Of a DNA stretch of 8,506 nt, positions 1 through 5,948 are shown piece after piece (the first letter of the stretch is position 1; each line of letters begins with the position of its first letter). This stretch comes from Nitriliruptoraceae bacterium (GTDB lineage: Bacteria > Actinomycetota > Nitriliruptoria > Nitriliruptorales > Nitriliruptoraceae): contig SKNK01000020.1 of assembly GCA_007120565.1 (NCBI GenBank), forward strand, positions 1-8,506, written 5' to 3'. The translations under genes were made by a program, and so were the position numbers. The notes under the pieces were generated by a model. It worked only from the letters and a program-made list of their open reading frames with translations, did no database searches and was not told where the DNA came from.

Positions 1-136
1 GCGACAGCAGTTCTGCGCGCCGCCGATTCCAGCCGAACCCGTACATCGTCACGGTGTCGCGCGGTAGCGGAAGTAGCCGTCGCTTGGCCCGAGCCGCAGG
101 GTGATGGTGCGGGAGCGGACGAGAGAGCACGAGCAG

Positions 137-1027
137 CTACTCCTCCGATGCGAGCAGGCGATGGAGCGTCGTCATCCCCATCTCATGCATGTCGTGGTTC
201 GTCACCTCGTAGTACCACGCGGCCCCGGCGGCCTGCTGGAACGCCCAGGCCTTGCCGCGATCCCATTCGGTGTCGTCGCAATCGAGCGCGTCCCGGAAGG
301 GGTCGCGTGCCCGGTCGCCCAGCAGGTGCCACGCCGCGACAAGGTCGAGGGATGGATCGGCGGGGCCGAACCCGCCGGTGTCCAGCACGCCGACCAGACG
401 GCCATCAGCGACGAGCAGGTTCCCCGGGATCAGGTCACCGTGGGTCATGTGGTCGGGCCGGTCTCGTGGTGTGGTGCGTAGGCGGCTCCACAGTCGTCGA
501 AGAGCCGGAACATCCAGGAGGTGCTCGCTGTTCGACAGGCACGTCTCGACCCAGTCGTCGTGCGATCGCAGATCGCCACCTCGACCGTGGCCGGTGAAGA
601 CTCGGCCCCTGGTGGGTGTCGTTCGCAGCGCCGAGATGAGGTCCGCGAGGTCGCGTGCGAACTCCGTCGAGTCTGCGGTGGCGGTCGGCGACGCCGTCGA
701 CCCGGACAGCCATGTCTGTATCGACCACGCCATCGGGTAGCCGTGCGCTGGTGTCCCGATGCCCACTGGCCTGGGGGCGACGACTGGGGACTGGTCCGCG
801 AACTCGGCGGCGCGGGCGGCTTCGCGTTCGAGTGCGGCGCGGTTCGCGTTCGTGTCGCTTACTCGTCGTGGGAACCGCACCGTCAGCCGGGGACCGAGGC
901 GGAAGATCACGTTGACCGTTCCTGCAGAAGGAAGGCGACGCAGCGCCAGGCCGGCATAGTCCGGGAACTGTGAGTCGATCAGCGTACGCGCAAGTCCTTC
1001 ACTGACCGCGACGTCGTCGTTGTGCAT
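137..1027 (-). CDS. APH-family small-molecule kinase (aminoglycoside phosphotransferase family protein)
   Basis: This is a soluble kinase of the APH fold (phosphotransferase enzyme family, PF01636). Such enzymes move the gamma phosphate of ATP to a hydroxyl of an antibiotic or another small molecule. With the ATG at 1027 it has 296 residues, normal for the family. Visible motifs are an N-lobe strand LTVRFPRR near residue 48, the catalytic loop HGDLIPGN with catalytic Asp198 and metal-binding Asn203, and DTGGFGPADP from Asp216, which stands in for the DFG metal-binding motif. I chose ATG 1027 because, as I recall, relatives begin MH-acidic-acidic before the same 'LPSAGTxNxxxRLG' segment. An in-frame ATG at 1039 adds four residues, and a longer 336-residue reading from 1147 adds an unconserved Pro/Arg-rich stretch. 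The substrate cannot be read from sequence, and many chromosomal members do not confer resistance. It lies downstream of vapBC on the same strand. Confidence 0.88.
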   Translation of the reverse strand: MHNDDVAVSEGLARTLIDSQFPDYAGLALRRLPSAGTVNVIFRLGPRLTVRFPRRVSDTNANRAALEREAARAAEFADQSPVVAPRPVGIGTPAHGYPMAWSIQTWLSGSTASPTATADSTEFARDLADLISALRTTPTRGRVFTGHGRGGDLRSHDDWVETCLSNSEHLLDVPALRRLWSRLRTTPRDRPDHMTHGDLIPGNLLVADGRLVGVLDTGGFGPADPSLDLVAAWHLLGDRARDPFRDALDCDDTEWDRGKAWAFQQAAGAAWYYEVTNHDMHEMGMTTLHRLLASEE

Positions 1028-1081
1028 CACTTCACCCATCGCACCACGGTCAGGATCATGCCGCGTACCAGCAGCACCGGG

Positions 1082-1111
1082 CCGATCGTGCAGTTCGCCG
1101 GCGTCGATCGG
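1082..1111 (-). repeat. Inverted repeat in the leader of the kinase gene
   Basis: Seven-base arms CCGATCG (1082-1088) and CGATCGG (1105-1111) are perfect reverse complements around a 16-base loop that contains GCCGGC. The repeat lies in the gap between vapC and the kinase gene, 55 bases or more before the kinase start. No T-run follows it, so it is not a typical intrinsic terminator. It could be an operator, an RNA processing or attenuation hairpin, or chance in G+C-rich DNA. Confidence 0.3.
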
Positions 1112-1169
1112 GCTTGAGGCGGGATGGATGTTATGCGCTGGACCCACCCATCAGCCGGGGCGCGCGAAG

Positions 1170-1577
1170 TCACGGCTGAGGGTGCTTGAGAGTGAGGTCG
1201 GACACTTGGGCGAGGGCTTCGAAGTCCCGATCCAGCGCGAGCACCGGGCTACCCGTTCGAAGCGCCACCGCGGCGATCAGACAGTCGATACTGGAACGAA
1301 CCGTGAGTCCCTTCGAGCGGGCAGAGCGGTACAGCTGCGCGGCATCCTCCCAGTCCCGCAGTCCGTCCACCGCGACCATCGGCCCCCGCAGGAGCAGGGC
1401 GCGCAGTTCCTCGACCCGTCGTGGGCTGCCGGCACCGGCGGTCAGCTCGTAGAGGATCGGTTCGGTCCACCCCAGCGGCGTCTCCGCGCGGATGGCTTCA
1501 CGGATCCAGCCGTTGTACGGGCTGCCCGTGCCGCGGAGGTACTCGATCCACGCAGAGGTATCGACCAGGACCGTCAC
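1170..1577 (-). CDS. vapC: VapC-family PIN-domain ribonuclease toxin
   Basis: This is the toxin of a type II toxin-antitoxin pair, a Mg2+-dependent PIN-domain endoribonuclease acting on cytoplasmic RNA (tRNA or rRNA in studied relatives). The product is 135 residues, the usual VapC length. The four conserved acidic positions are present: Asp6 in LVDTSAW, Glu44 in LYEL, Asp98 in the 'SIDCLIAA' helix, and Asp116 in LALDRDFE. The active site therefore looks intact. The start is GTG at 1577, sharing the four bases GTGA with the vapB stop codon. No good SD precedes it, which suggests translation coupled to vapB. The RNA target cannot be told from sequence. The next gene on this strand is the APH-family kinase, about 140 bases on. 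Confidence 0.93.
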   Translation of the reverse strand: MTVLVDTSAWIEYLRGTGSPYNGWIREAIRAETPLGWTEPILYELTAGAGSPRRVEELRALLLRGPMVAVDGLRDWEDAAQLYRSARSKGLTVRSSIDCLIAAVALRTGSPVLALDRDFEALAQVSDLTLKHPQP

Positions 1578-1792
1578 ACGGATTCCGGAGGTGCGTCATC
1601 ACGCATCCGGTCGAGGTCACCATCCCACCCGGAACCCTCGAGCGCGAGCGCCTCCTCGGTGCCAAGCCGCGATCCGACGAGCCGACGCAACGCGAGATCG
1701 ACCGTCTCCTTCTTGCTCCGGGTTCCGTACAGCCGCATCGCGGCATCGACGATGTCATCGTCGAGTTCGATGTTGGTTCGCGTCCGCGACAT
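1574..1792 (-). CDS. vapB: VapB-family ribbon-helix-helix antitoxin
   Basis: This is the antitoxin partner of vapC. It binds and blocks the PIN active site and, in the family, represses its own operon. The product is 72 residues. Residues 4-10 (RTNIEL) fit the DNA-contacting beta strand of a ribbon-helix-helix fold, followed by helices at about 11-22 and 26-38. The C-terminal segment EGSGWDGDLDRMR (52-64) is the typical toxin-wrapping tail of this VapB group. The start is ATG 1792 because a perfect GGAGG (1798-1802) sits five bases upstream; an in-frame TTG at 1804 would overlap that SD. The gene order antitoxin then toxin and the four-base overlap are standard. A perfect inverted repeat 28 bases upstream of the start is the likely operator. 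Confidence 0.93.
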   Translation of the reverse strand: MSRTRTNIELDDDIVDAAMRLYGTRSKKETVDLALRRLVGSRLGTEEALALEGSGWDGDLDRMRDDAPPESV

Positions 1793-1797
1793 CCCGT

Positions 1798-1802
1798 CCT
1801 CC
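1798..1802 (-). promoter_or_regulatory. Ribosome binding site of vapB
   Basis: On the minus strand GGAGG lies five bases before ATG 1792. It decides the start of vapB in favour of the 72-residue form over an in-frame TTG twelve bases upstream. Confidence 0.75.
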
Positions 1803-1815
1803 AACCTCGGACACC

Positions 1816-1835
1816 ATCGTACACCACGCGGTGTA
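1816..1835 (-). promoter_or_regulatory. Candidate vapBC operator and -10 element
   Basis: TACACC (1820-1825) and GGTGTA (1830-1835) are perfect inverted arms around ACGC. A further ACACC copy lies at 1811-1815, ten bases from the first arm. On the minus strand the overlapping TACGAT (1816-1821) could be a -10 hexamer, though no convincing -35 lies 16-18 bases upstream. An inverted repeat overlapping the promoter just upstream of vapB is where VapB or the VapBC complex binds in characterised systems. The repeat is seen; the binding role is inferred. Confidence 0.5.
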
Positions 1836-1888
1836 TGTCGCCGCGGGGGATCCTCAACCGAGGCGCAGAACGTGCGGCGTCTCCGTTG

Positions 1889-1922
1889 TGTGTGCGGTCA
1901 CCGCAGCAGACCACCGCGCACA
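1889..1922. repeat. Ten-base-pair inverted repeat
   Basis: TGTGTGCGGT (1889-1898) pairs with ACCGCGCACA (1913-1922) over ten positions. As plus-strand RNA the one non-Watson-Crick pair is G-U; as minus-strand RNA it becomes a C-A mismatch. The left arm also belongs to a smaller alternative palindrome, GCGGT-C-ACCGC (1894-1904). There is no T-run on either side. Its role is unknown: a protein-binding site, an RNA hairpin read from the plus strand, or a chance structure. Confidence 0.35.
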
Positions 1923-2004
1923 GCCACTACGAGGATGACGGCAGCTGCTCGTCCTGCCAGGGCGGGTTGTGTCGGATGCCAACACCGGCGGCTCCGAACG
2001 AGAG

Positions 2005-2024
2005 CGCCCGCGGGTAGCCGGGCG
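2005..2024 (-). terminator. Weak terminator-like hairpin after ctaG
   Basis: CGCCCG (2005-2010) and CGGGCG (2019-2024) form a six-pair G+C-only stem with an eight-base loop, three bases past the ctaG stop codon on the minus strand. No U-tract follows, so intrinsic termination is uncertain. T-less hairpins are often proposed as terminators in high-GC actinomycetes. Confidence 0.3.
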
Positions 2025-2026
2025 GA

Positions 2027-2929
2027 TCAGCTGGCCGGCTTGGTCGCATCCTCGTCGTCGACGGAACCGTGCTCGAGGTCAGCCATCCGGGCGAAGGTTC
2101 GGGCGTCGCGGTCGCGACGGGCGATCCGGTCCTCGGCTTCGCGCTCCTTGGCCCACCGCAGGAACAGTGTGGCGATGATGCCCCACAGCACGAACCCGCC
2201 GACGATGTTCATCACGATGCCGGCGGACTGCTGGTCAGCGACGGGATCGAAGCCCAACCACAGCGGAGGGGCCAGTTCGTACAGCCCGTACAGGGGCAAG
2301 GGCGAGAACGTCAGGAACGCGGCCGGGACGAACATCAGCACGCTGGAGGCGAACAGGTAGAACGCCCGGATCGGCTCCTGGATCGAGTTGCGCTCGTGTG
2401 CGGGCCGCATCGCTGGCCACCACCAGATCAGCGCGGCGCCGAGGTGCAGCACGTCGACGCCGAACGACCCGAGCTGCGTGGTCTTGAAGGTGTCGATCGC
2501 CACCGGCAGGTGGGTGCCGAACAGCACGGCGTTGAAGATCAGCAGGGCGACCGGCCAGTAGGTGAGCGCCGCCACCGTGCGCTGCCGCCGTGAGCCTTCC
2601 GGCAGCCACCGCTCCACCAGCCAGCTCGGCAGTCCGGACAGGAGCAGCGGGGCCGCGATGAAGGTGTAGACGACGTAGCGGCCGATCCCGACGGTGGCGA
2701 GGTAGCCGACGCCCAGCTGGCCGATCGGCCACTCGGAAACCACGAACAGCGCGATGACCCCCAGGACCCACCGGCGGAAGCGGCGTCGGTCGATGGGCTG
2801 CCCGGCGCGGCGGTGGCTCCACACGTAGCCGCCGATCAGCGTGGCCGCAACGACCCACACGCCCAGGAACGGGGTGTAGCGCCAGGTCCACACCTGGCCC
2901 GTCCCCGAGCACCACCACGCGACGTTCAT
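2027..2929 (-). CDS. ctaG: Cytochrome c oxidase assembly protein, caa3_CtaG family
   Basis: This polytopic membrane protein is needed in the Bacillus family member for formation of active caa3 oxidase. Its exact step, probably copper or subunit insertion, is less clear. It has 300 residues and about seven hydrophobic segments (near 19-37, 54-70, 85-105, 121-140, 155-175, 188-210 and 236-258), followed by a charged cytoplasmic-looking tail. Family marks are THLP around His140, HLGAALIWWWP from His162, and DQQSAGIVMNIVGG from Asp232, all characteristic of PF09678. The start ATG 2929 has GAGGGG three bases upstream, and this SD overlaps the sco stop codon (TGAGGGGTCGATG). The genes are therefore seven bases apart and probably translationally coupled. 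This CtaG is unrelated to the Cox11-type protein that shares the name. Confidence 0.9.
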   Translation of the reverse strand: MNVAWWCSGTGQVWTWRYTPFLGVWVVAATLIGGYVWSHRRAGQPIDRRRFRRWVLGVIALFVVSEWPIGQLGVGYLATVGIGRYVVYTFIAAPLLLSGLPSWLVERWLPEGSRRQRTVAALTYWPVALLIFNAVLFGTHLPVAIDTFKTTQLGSFGVDVLHLGAALIWWWPAMRPAHERNSIQEPIRAFYLFASSVLMFVPAAFLTFSPLPLYGLYELAPPLWLGFDPVADQQSAGIVMNIVGGFVLWGIIATLFLRWAKEREAEDRIARRDRDARTFARMADLEHGSVDDEDATKPAS

Positions 2930-2936
2930 CGACCCC

Positions 2937-3587
2937 TCACCACTCGTCCACGATGCGTGGCAGGTCGACCACCCAGTCGGACCGGCGGGCGCCGAAGGGC
3001 CATGCGCGCTGTGCCTGCCCCTCCGAGTCGAACCCGATGACCTGCGCCGGGTGACCGATCAGGTCCCCCTCGCCACGCGGGTCGGGGCCTTCGATGATCG
3101 GCCCGGGCAGGTCCAGAGCATCCAACGCCTCTTGGACGGTGTCGAGGTCGGCATGCAGACCGACCATGCGCGAGTTGAAGTTGCCGAGGTAGTCCTCGAT
3201 GCGTTCCGGGGTGTCACGGTCCGGATCGACCGAGATGAAGACGACGTCGATCTGGTCGAAGCTGACGCCGATCTCGCCCATCGCCGAGGCGATCGCCGCC
3301 AGGTGGATCGGGCAGATGTCCGGGCAGCTCGTGTAGCCGAAGAACAGCAAGGTCGGGTCGCCGAGGAAGTCCTCGCCGAGGTCGACGGGTTGCCCCTGGG
3401 TGTCTTCGAAGGCCACATCGGGCAACGCACGATCGAGTTCGATCGGCACGCCACGCCACCCGTCTGGTTGCGCAGACAGCCCGGTCGCCTGCAGCGACGT
3501 CGAGGTAGCGGGGCTGCACGCGGCCAGCACCATCGCCGCCGCGGCGATGAGCAGGCAGGTGCGTGGGAGCGGGGAGCGTGGGGACAT
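2937..3587 (-). CDS. SCO1/SenC-family copper chaperone lipoprotein
   Basis: This is a thioredoxin-fold protein anchored outside the cytoplasmic membrane. SCO proteins bind copper and/or reduce thiols during assembly of the CuA site of cytochrome c oxidase subunit II. From ATG 3587 it has 216 residues: a basic N-terminus, a hydrophobic stretch (11-23) and the lipobox LAAC with Cys24 as lipid attachment site. Copper ligands are present as SCPDICP (Cys88 and Cys92, CxxxC) and His179 in IGHPAQVIGF; the VFISVDPDRDTP segment (117-127) is also typical. A longer reading from 3662 would overlap the preceding gene and spoil the signal peptide, so I rejected it. The SD before ATG 3587 is weak. The upstream gene ends 25 bases away and ctaG starts 7 bases after, so this is the middle of an operon. 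Confidence 0.93.
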   Translation of the reverse strand: MSPRSPLPRTCLLIAAAAMVLAACSPATSTSLQATGLSAQPDGWRGVPIELDRALPDVAFEDTQGQPVDLGEDFLGDPTLLFFGYTSCPDICPIHLAAIASAMGEIGVSFDQIDVVFISVDPDRDTPERIEDYLGNFNSRMVGLHADLDTVQEALDALDLPGPIIEGPDPRGEGDLIGHPAQVIGFDSEGQAQRAWPFGARRSDWVVDLPRIVDEW

Positions 3588-3612
3588 CCGTGCTGATCCG
3601 GTCGGTAGCGGG

Positions 3613-4125
3613 TCAGTCGCCGGTGACGTCCTCGGCGGAGGCGGGCTCCTCGAGGTCGGCATCGAAAGCGTCGTCGGCCAGGTCGAGCAAGGGGACGACC
3701 TCGACCGGGACCGTCAGGTCGTCGGACCGGTCGAAGTGCAAGGTGAGCTCGAAGGTACCGCCCTCGACGACGGTCTCGTCCGGTACGACCAGCATCAGGT
3801 GGAGGCCGCCGGGACGGAAGCGGGTCCGCTCACCTGCGGGGAGGTCGGCGGTGTCCAGCTGGCGCATGGTCGCGCGGCCGTCTTCGACCTCGGTGAGGTG
3901 GATCTCCACGCCGAGGGCGGCGTCGGTACTCGCCCCGACGAGGGCATCGTCGCCGTCGCCGTCGTTGACGATCGTGACGACCACCTGTGAACTGCCCGAT
4001 ACCGGGACGGCAGCCTGAGGGTCGCTCGTCACGTGGAGGTCGGGGTCTCCCGACGGTCCACAGCCCGCCAACCCGATGAGTAGGAAGGTCGCCAGCGCGG
4101 CGAAGCGGACGGGCAAGCGGAGCAA
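3613..4125 (-). CDS. PCu(A)C-family periplasmic copper chaperone lipoprotein
   Basis: This is an extracytoplasmic Cu(I) carrier (PF04314), a family shown to load copper into the CuA site of oxidase together with Sco. With a TTG start at 4125 it has 170 residues: signal segment LPVRFAALATFLLIG, lipobox LAGC with lipidated Cys22, a cupredoxin-like domain (about 28-145), and an acidic tail (147-170). The copper motif H-X10-M-X21-H-X-M is complete: His76, Met87, His109 and Met111, in a FRPGGLHLML context. Leu77 replaces the extra Met some members have after the first His. The TTG start is supported by GGAGG five bases upstream and gives a clean lipoprotein signal; the longer ATG-started reading in this frame runs into the transporter gene. 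Sco begins 25 bases downstream. Confidence 0.9.
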   Translation of the reverse strand: MLRLPVRFAALATFLLIGLAGCGPSGDPDLHVTSDPQAAVPVSGSSQVVVTIVNDGDGDDALVGASTDAALGVEIHLTEVEDGRATMRQLDTADLPAGERTRFRPGGLHLMLVVPDETVVEGGTFELTLHFDRSDDLTVPVEVVPLLDLADDAFDADLEEPASAEDVTGD

Positions 4126-4130
4126 CAGGA

Positions 4131-4135
4131 CCTCC
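4131..4135 (-). promoter_or_regulatory. Ribosome binding site fixing a TTG start
   Basis: GGAGG on the minus strand lies five bases before TTG 4125. There is no in-frame ATG or GTG nearby that would give a usable signal peptide, so this SD decides the start of the PCu(A)C gene. Confidence 0.7.
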
Positions 4136-4167
4136 GACGTGGGGCGAGGTGCGAGGATGGTGGATCC

Positions 4168-4188
4168 GGTCGTTCGGATGGTCGTTCG
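4168..4188. repeat. Two direct 9-bp repeats upstream of the PCu(A)C gene
   Basis: GGTCGTTCG occurs at 4168-4176 and again at 4180-4188, a 12-base period with GAT between. The pair sits 43-63 bases upstream of the TTG start, in the 115-base gap after the transporter gene. Tandem direct repeats in this position can be an activator or repressor site, so this gap may hold a second promoter for the copper genes. No convincing -10/-35 pair was recognised. Confidence 0.4.
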
Positions 4189-4240
4189 CCGGGCGGCTGT
4201 GGTTCCCGCGTTCTGTGACCGCAGCTCCGGCACCGCCAGA

Positions 4241-5815
4241 TCACCAGGTGGCCAGCAGCTGAGCGCAGATGATCTTGGCGACGAAGGTAGGGGGGAACAG
4301 CAGGGCGTAGGCGAGGTTGACCCGGTCATCACCATCGGTGCGTTCAACGGCGAACGCCAGGATGGCCGGCTGGTTCTGCGCACCCGCGATGGTGCCGGCG
4401 AGGCGGGCCGACCCGAGTCCGAGGTTGCGCGCGACCAGGACCAGCGCCACGGCGGCGGTGCTGGTGAGGAGCGCGCCCATGCCAAGCAGTTGGAGCCCGA
4501 CGGCCGAGCCGAGCGCTTCGACCAGTTCGGGGCCGGCGCCGAGCCCAACCGTCGCGAGGAAGAGCAGCACCCCGAACTGCCGGAGTGCCTGGTTGGTGGC
4601 GTACGGCAGCTGCCAGGAGACCGGGCCGGTGTGGCCGACACGACCGAGCAGGAGCCCGACCAACAACGGGGCGGCCGCGCTGCCGAGCTGCAGGGTCGTG
4701 CCGGGAAGGGGGATCGGGACCAGCCCGAGCGCCAGGCCCAACAGCAACCCGAGCGAGAAGCCGATCGGGTCGGCGACCACCACCGCGCGTTCGGAGTCGC
4801 CGAGCTCGCGGACCACCTCCTTCATCCGTTCGCGAGGTGCGACCACGCGGATGCGATCGCCGAGTTCGACGACCAGGTCGGGGGCGGCGACCAGGTCGAC
4901 GTCCCCGCGTCGCACGAACCCGGCGACCGCGTCGAACCGGGCGAGGTCGAGTGCGGCGATGGTCTCGCCGGCGTACCGCGAGTTGGACAACACCACGCGG
5001 CGGAAGTCCACCTGGTGGCGGTCGAGGGGGAGGTCCTGGTCCGTGATGCGTCCGATGTGGTCGGCGAAGGCGGTCAAGGTTGCCTTGGGGCCGATGACGG
5101 TCACGACGTCGCCAGGTTGCAACCGCAGCTCCGGGTCGGGCGTGCGTTCGTTCTGGCCACGACGTACGCGGGAGAAGACCAGCGTCGTGTCCTCGAAGTC
5201 GGTCAGTTCACGTAGCGGCGGGAGCTCTTCGCGGGTCACCTCGACGTTGAGGTAAGCCGCGGGTTGGGGCGGGTGGCGGTCCTCCGCGGTGGGGCGGGAG
5301 CGCGACCAGCGGGTGCCGAGCACGATCGCCAGGATCATCCCGATCACCCCGAACGGGTACGCGAGCGAGTAGCCGACGACGGGCTGGTTCGAGCCGGTCA
5401 CCTCGACGGCTGCGGCCAGCCCGGGCGTGTTGGTGACCGCGCCGGCGTAGACCCCGGCCACGTCAGCCGAACCCAGGCCCAACCACTGGCCGACGAGCAG
5501 CGCCAGGATCGCGACGGCGACGAACACACCGACGGCGGCGGCCATCAGCCCGGCGTTGTGGCGCAACCCGGCGAAGAAGGACGGGCCCCCGGCCAGTCCG
5601 ACGCTGTAGGCGAACAGTGCGAGGCCGAGGGTGCCGATCAGCGGAGGTACGACCCCGGCCAGTTCCGGCACCGCAGCGGAGACCGCCAGCCCTGCGAACA
5701 ACGCTCCGGCAGGTCCGGCGGCGACACCGCCGAGGCGCACCGCGCCGATCAACGTCCCGGCGGCGAGCACGGCGAACAGCACGACCACCGGGTTGTCGAG
5801 CAGCAGGCGGATCAT
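4241..5815 (-). CDS. AspT/YidE/YbjL-type putative transporter with two RCK_C (TrkA-C) domains
   Basis: This is a secondary-transporter-like membrane protein of the aspartate-alanine exchanger family (PF06826). It has 524 residues against about 540-560 for AspT, YidE and YbjL. The order is an N-terminal membrane half (about 8-168), two regulatory RCK_C/TrkA-C domains (about 190-256 and 272-342), and a C-terminal membrane half (about 350-522). The halves carry matching signatures, AGAVTNTPGLAAA (124-136) and AGAQNQPAILAFA (477-489), a sign of internal duplication. The RCK_C domains show 'LQPGDVVTVIG' and 'VELGDRIRVVA'. ATG 5815 is chosen because GAGGA lies five bases upstream and residue 9 begins a membrane helix; a longer reading from 5926 adds only an Arg/Pro-rich stretch. 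The substrate is unknown. It lies 115 bases before copper-chaperone genes on the same strand, which may or may not be functional linkage. Confidence 0.88.
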   Translation of the reverse strand: MIRLLLDNPVVVLFAVLAAGTLIGAVRLGGVAAGPAGALFAGLAVSAAVPELAGVVPPLIGTLGLALFAYSVGLAGGPSFFAGLRHNAGLMAAAVGVFVAVAILALLVGQWLGLGSADVAGVYAGAVTNTPGLAAAVEVTGSNQPVVGYSLAYPFGVIGMILAIVLGTRWSRSRPTAEDRHPPQPAAYLNVEVTREELPPLRELTDFEDTTLVFSRVRRGQNERTPDPELRLQPGDVVTVIGPKATLTAFADHIGRITDQDLPLDRHQVDFRRVVLSNSRYAGETIAALDLARFDAVAGFVRRGDVDLVAAPDLVVELGDRIRVVAPRERMKEVVRELGDSERAVVVADPIGFSLGLLLGLALGLVPIPLPGTTLQLGSAAAPLLVGLLLGRVGHTGPVSWQLPYATNQALRQFGVLLFLATVGLGAGPELVEALGSAVGLQLLGMGALLTSTAAVALVLVARNLGLGSARLAGTIAGAQNQPAILAFAVERTDGDDRVNLAYALLFPPTFVAKIICAQLLATW

Positions 5816-5948
5816 GGCGGTCCTCGGTCGTGGCCGCGGTCGGCAGGCTCGGGGCCGCGTTGGCCTCGCGCGCTTCGGTGGGTGAGCGACGGTTCCGCAG
5901 AGGCTAGGCCGTAGGCTCGTCGGCAAGCCCTATGGCTGAGGAGGAACG
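5816..5948. promoter_or_regulatory. Divergent intergenic region with candidate promoters
   Basis: This gap separates the minus-strand transporter from the plus-strand 91-residue gene, so it must hold promoters for both directions unless transcription enters from elsewhere. On the plus strand TAGGCC (5905-5910) and TAGGCT (5912-5917) fit the loose actinobacterial -10 pattern TAnnnT; the second would give a leader of about 25 bases. On the minus strand TAGCCT (5901-5906) overlaps them. No good -35 was seen for any, so the exact elements are guesses. Confidence 0.3.
5939..5944 (+). promoter_or_regulatory. Ribosome binding site fixing a GTG start
   Basis: AGGAGG is a perfect SD core, four bases before GTG 5949. 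It supports the reality of the short 91-residue gene. An ATG at 5932 lies upstream of the SD and in another frame. Confidence 0.75.

Larger units (their letters stand above)
1793..2026. other. Gene-free gap between ctaG end and vapB start
   Basis: These 234 bases hold no convincing gene in any frame. They contain the vapB SD and candidate operator at the low end, a ten-pair hairpin at 1889-1922, and a six-pair hairpin at 2005-2024 just past the ctaG stop. Neither hairpin is followed by a T-run on the minus strand. The gap is the natural border between the copper/oxidase operon and the vapBC-kinase group. Confidence 0.6.

Noticed and set aside
1..136. Possible start of a minus-strand gene (GTG at 52 or ATG at 46, 'MYGFGWNRRRAELLS...') and an open stretch ending at a TGA at 49-51.
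   Set aside because: No SD precedes either start and only about 15 codons are inside the window. The other open stretch has no start codon between its flanking stops. Nothing recognisable.
1095..1140. Integron attC-like string on the plus strand (GGCTTGAG ... TGTTATGC) between vapC and the kinase gene.
   Set aside because: The distance between the TTGA and GTTA parts is about five bases longer than in typical attC sites, and no matching left-hand core site or symmetric partner boxes were found on either strand.
1020..2360. Plus-strand 446-codon open frame across the vapBC region and the gap.
   Set aside because: It runs antisense through vapC, vapB and the end of ctaG, has Arg/Ser-rich composition and no recognisable domain; the opposite strand explains this region.
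4126..4641. Longer form of the PCu(A)C gene reaching back to an ATG at 4641.
   Set aside because: The extra residues come from out-of-frame reading of the transporter gene. The TTG at 4125 has a good SD and directly precedes a lipoprotein signal sequence.
4076..5255. Long plus-strand open frames (379 and 312 codons) opposite the transporter gene.
   Set aside because: They are antisense shadows in G+C-rich DNA. Their translations are low-complexity, Arg/Ser- or Glu/Gly-rich, with no motifs, while the minus strand encodes a clear family member.
5816..5926. N-terminal extension of the transporter to 5926.
   Set aside because: The added 37 residues are Arg/Pro-rich and unlike any membrane-protein start. 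ATG 5815 has an SD and begins the first helix.
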